44,668 nt of DNA. Source: an uncultured Christensenella sp. Its GTDB lineage: Bacteria; Bacillota; Clostridia; Christensenellales; UBA3700. The notes under the pieces were generated by a model that worked only from the letters and a program-made list of their open reading frames with translations, did no database searches and had not been told where the DNA came from. The position numbers and the translations under genes were made by a program. Of this stretch, positions 42,304 to 44,668 are shown in pieces (within the stretch, counting starts at the first letter, position 1; each line of letters begins with the position of its first letter). The stretch is taken from NCBI GenBank assembly GCA_910583995.1, contig CAJTYW010000015.1, positions 1 through 44,668 of the forward strand, written 5' to 3'.

Positions 42304-44668
42304 TCAATAGAACAAGTTAATTGTTATCCTTTGTTCAATTACATTTAAAATAATCTCACTATCTGCACTTGTGACACTACCTTTATTTAAAATTAAACTT
42401 GCAAGTTTATATTCTACACTTAAGTTATTATATAGTTCTGTATCATTTGCTATTTCTCTTATATATGTCACATCGCTTGCACTTATTCTGCCATCGCCAT
42501 TGCTGTCACCTAATACTGACAAAGCAAACTCTTCTATTTTTGCTCCGCTAGCTGTGTATGTCTCCAATCTCCAGCCTGTGCCTACCGCTAGCTCAAGTTT
42601 TTTATCATACAAACTGCTGTCTACACCCGCTACACTATTTCCTTTGTCATATATCAATTTATTGTTGCTGTCATATAGTTTTACTTTTGTTCTATCAAAA
42701 TTGATATTTTGTATAAATGTATTTATGCTTGTGTTTGGCATTATATTTCCTAATATCAACTTTCCGCCATTCACTTGCTTTTTGATTTGCTCATCATTAA
42801 CTATATGAATCAAGTTGTTATCCTTATAGTTCTGACGCTTTCCGTTTTCTAAGTACACAAAGTCATATATTTCACTCTCTATAGAATTTTCAAATGATAC
42901 TTCCCCACCATTTAGTGTTGCTATTTTTGCACCATTATTGCTGAAGAAATAATCGCTTGCATTTGTATTACCGCTTGCTGCAAAGTTAGTGGTAAACACT
43001 CCTGTGCCATAATCGTCTGCTAAATCTATACCAATTTTAAAAACACTTGTAAGCGGACTTGTAAAATTGATTTTTTGGTCTTTATTTAAATACAAATCTG
43101 AACCTTTTCCATTAAATGTATTACCTGTAATAATTATATTGCCACCCACATATAAATCCATATCTGTCGAATTTTGACAAGCAACTCCTGCACCAAAGCC
43201 ATCAGATATATTACCACTAATTGTACCGCCATTTAAATTTACTGTGCATTTTTCACCTTTTCCTATCAATAAACCACTAGCGATTATTATATTATCAGTA
43301 CTCTCAAAATAAGAAATAGCTTTATTATTAATTATTTTTCCGCCATTCATTGTAAAAGTTGTGTTTCGTCCTAAAAGCACACCTGCACCTGCGCGATAAG
43401 TGTCTCCATAATATTCAACAAAATTATTTTCTACTACACCGCCGTCCATAACAAACTCTGTATTAATAAAGCAATCTATACCGGCTCCATTTTCTTTTGC
43501 GTGATTATTTACTATTCTTTCGTCTTTCATATTGCATTTTGCACCACACGTAATAAACAAACCACTTGCATACCTAGCATCACTATACGATATTTCACCA
43601 CCATAAATATTACAAATTGCTTGTACTTCATCTGCTAAATTATAATTGTAATTAGTAACCATTACCCCGCCACAATTAATCCTAGCACTATTTTTTGTTA
43701 TAAGGCAATCATAAATGTCAATGTTGCCCCCACAAGCAACAATAGCCCCACCATCTCCATTAGAGTAATTACCTGTTACGATTATATCATTAATAATAGT
43801 GTTGCATTTGATACTATATATTCCTGCACCACCAGAACCGGCAGTGTTTCCAAGTATGATACCTCCATTTAAATTAAGATTTCCTTCTGTTATATAAATT
43901 CCCCCACCTAAATTATTTGTTTCGTTATCAATTATTATTCCGCCGTTCATAGTAAAGGAACTACCTTTTTGCATAAAAACCGCTCCGCCATTACCATTAG
44001 ATTTATTACCTATAATCATTCCATTATTAAATTCTACTTCTGCAGTACTACTTACAGAATCAATACCGCCACCAGCAGAAGGCGTCCAACCACCAGTTAT
44101 CTTCCCTATTGGCAAACCTTTCAAATAATTAATTTGTGCGTCCAATGTCAAATTTTTCACGTATTCATATCGTTCTAAAAGCGTATCATAAGAATAACTA
44201 TTGTCAGTTATGGTCAGTTTACCTGCAACAGCAAATATCTGTCCCATACTACCTAATGAAGTTTTATTTCTATTTAACGTTTTGCCGTTTAAATCTATTG
44301 TAATATGCATTCCAGTAGGAATTTGTATATCGCCTTTGTTAAAAGATTCTGCATATTCGCCAAAAGAAGTATTAGTATTATCTGCAGTTGGTGCAGCTGT
44401 CCAATTACTTGTCAGTCTTACATAAGCTTTACCAGTGGACTTTGCATTTTGGATTATATTATTCCAATTAGTCGCCATAACCGCACAAGTAGCTCCGCCT
44501 AAATCAACATATTCGATATTTCTCTCATCACTATCACTTGCAGTCGTATTACCGACTACTTCATTGCTATTATCAATTGTACTAGTTACTGCAATCATAG
44601 CACCAGATACTAATAGTAGAGATAGTACTAAAACAAAAAATACTATTCCCGCACGCTTTATACATTTT
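42304..44668 (-). CDS. Secreted beta-helix surface protein with dockerin-like C-terminus, start just outside the window
   Basis: The frame is open to the right edge, giving 787 visible residues. An internal ATG 23 codons in would remove the signal peptide. Read from the edge, the protein begins KCIKRAGIVFFVLVLSLLL, almost the same as the left-end paralogue after its MA, so only about two codons are missing. About eleven beta-helix coils follow (MNGGIIIDNET, LNGGIILGNTA and so on), with the N-terminal LDLNGKTLNR and GKITGG blocks also shared with the paralogue. The C-terminus has a type I dockerin-like calcium repeat, LGDSNGDGRISASDVTYIRE, and a second decayed repeat (LNKGSVTSADSEIIL), which could dock to a cohesin. 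No LPXTG is present. The role is unknown; surface display or docking is inferred. Confidence 0.86.
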   Translation of the reverse strand, partial: KCIKRAGIVFFVLVLSLLLVSGAMIAVTSTIDNSNEVVGNTTASDSDERNIEYVDLGGATCAVMATNWNNIIQNAKSTGKAYVRLTSNWTAAPTADNTNTSFGEYAESFNKGDIQIPTGMHITIDLNGKTLNRNKTSLGSMGQIFAVAGKLTITDNSYSYDTLLERYEYVKNLTLDAQINYLKGLPIGKITGGWTPSAGGGIDSVSSTAEVEFNNGMIIGNKSNGNGGAVFMQKGSSFTMNGGIIIDNETNNLGGGIYITEGNLNLNGGIILGNTAGSGGAGIYSIKCNTIINDIIVTGNYSNGDGGAIVACGGNIDIYDCLITKNSARINCGGVMVTNYNYNLADEVQAICNIYGGEISYSDARYASGLFITCGAKCNMKDERIVNNHAKENGAGIDCFINTEFVMDGGVVENNFVEYYGDTYRAGAGVLLGRNTTFTMNGGKIINNKAISYFESTDNIIIASGLLIGKGEKCTVNLNGGTISGNISDGFGAGVACQNSTDMDLYVGGNIIITGNTFNGKGSDLYLNKDQKINFTSPLTSVFKIGIDLADDYGTGVFTTNFAASGNTNASDYFFSNNGAKIATLNGGEVSFENSIESEIYDFVYLENGKRQNYKDNNLIHIVNDEQIKKQVNGGKLILGNIMPNTSINTFIQNINFDRTKVKLYDSNNKLIYDKGNSVAGVDSSLYDKKLELAVGTGWRLETYTASGAKIEEFALSVLGDSNGDGRISASDVTYIREIANDTELYNNLSVEYKLASLILNKGSVTSADSEIILNVIEQRITINLFY

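Noticed and set aside
1..44668. Mobile elements, CRISPR arrays, tRNA or rRNA genes
   Set aside because: I scanned gaps for transposase or integrase frames, regular repeats and tRNA-like arms and saw none.

Overview
The window is AT-rich, densely coded, mostly on the minus strand, and looks like a chromosome segment of an endospore-forming anaerobe of the Bacillota (Clostridia-like). The evidence is the dipicolinate synthase pair dpaA-dpaB, the conserved Gram-positive blocks rpsF-ssb-rpsR and tmk-holB-ricT-trmN6, RNase J, class 1B dihydroorotate dehydrogenase (pyrK-pyrD), Shine-Dalgarno sites close to AGGAG, and a dockerin-like domain on a secreted protein. I see no transposase, integrase, phage gene, CRISPR array, rRNA or tRNA, and I cannot name a species.

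Layout. Positions 1-2452: a large secreted beta-helix surface protein, cut by the left edge. Positions 2476-2652, directly upstream of it: a perfect 27-bp inverted repeat flanking a 123-bp segment whose only strong promoter points away from the gene, which fits a phase-variable invertible promoter in the OFF state. 2933-5295: a sugar transferase, then a queuosine-salvage operon (queT plus a QueL-like radical SAM gene) behind a preQ1-I riboswitch. 5312-13921: the pyrimidine operon pyrB-pyrC-pyrF-carB-pyrK-pyrD with a PyrR-style attenuator; carA and pyrE are not here. 14012-17246: an XRE regulator, a LysR regulator, and divergent genes for a sugar acetyltransferase and an iron alcohol dehydrogenase. 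17279-19660: a GH31 glycosidase. 19755-26993: asnS, a cyclophilin, a Dabb protein, a glycolipid-type glycosyltransferase, trhP and trmR (tRNA wobble uridine), and RNase J. 27060-31690, plus strand: a PLP decarboxylase, tmk, holB, ricT, trmN6. 31765-35016: nadA-nadB-nadC. 35157-36482: TetR plus an iron-sulfur flavoprotein. 36567-37681: rpsF-ssb-rpsR. 37696-39403: a thioesterase, a catalytically degenerate alcohol-dehydrogenase-like protein, and an acyl-carrier-protein remnant. 39644-42086: a two-half P-loop protein divergent from dpaA-dpaB, with matched SigK-like promoters back to back. 42304-44668: a second beta-helix surface protein with a dockerin-like C-terminus, starting just outside the right edge.

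How it works together. Most of the window is housekeeping: pyrimidine and NAD synthesis, translation, tRNA modification, replication. The accessory interest is in the paralogous surface proteins at both ends (one behind an apparent DNA-inversion switch), the riboswitch-controlled queuosine salvage pair, the apparent late-sporulation promoter pair, and the small decayed acyl-carrier cluster. All calls were made by reading the sequence; no database search was run.
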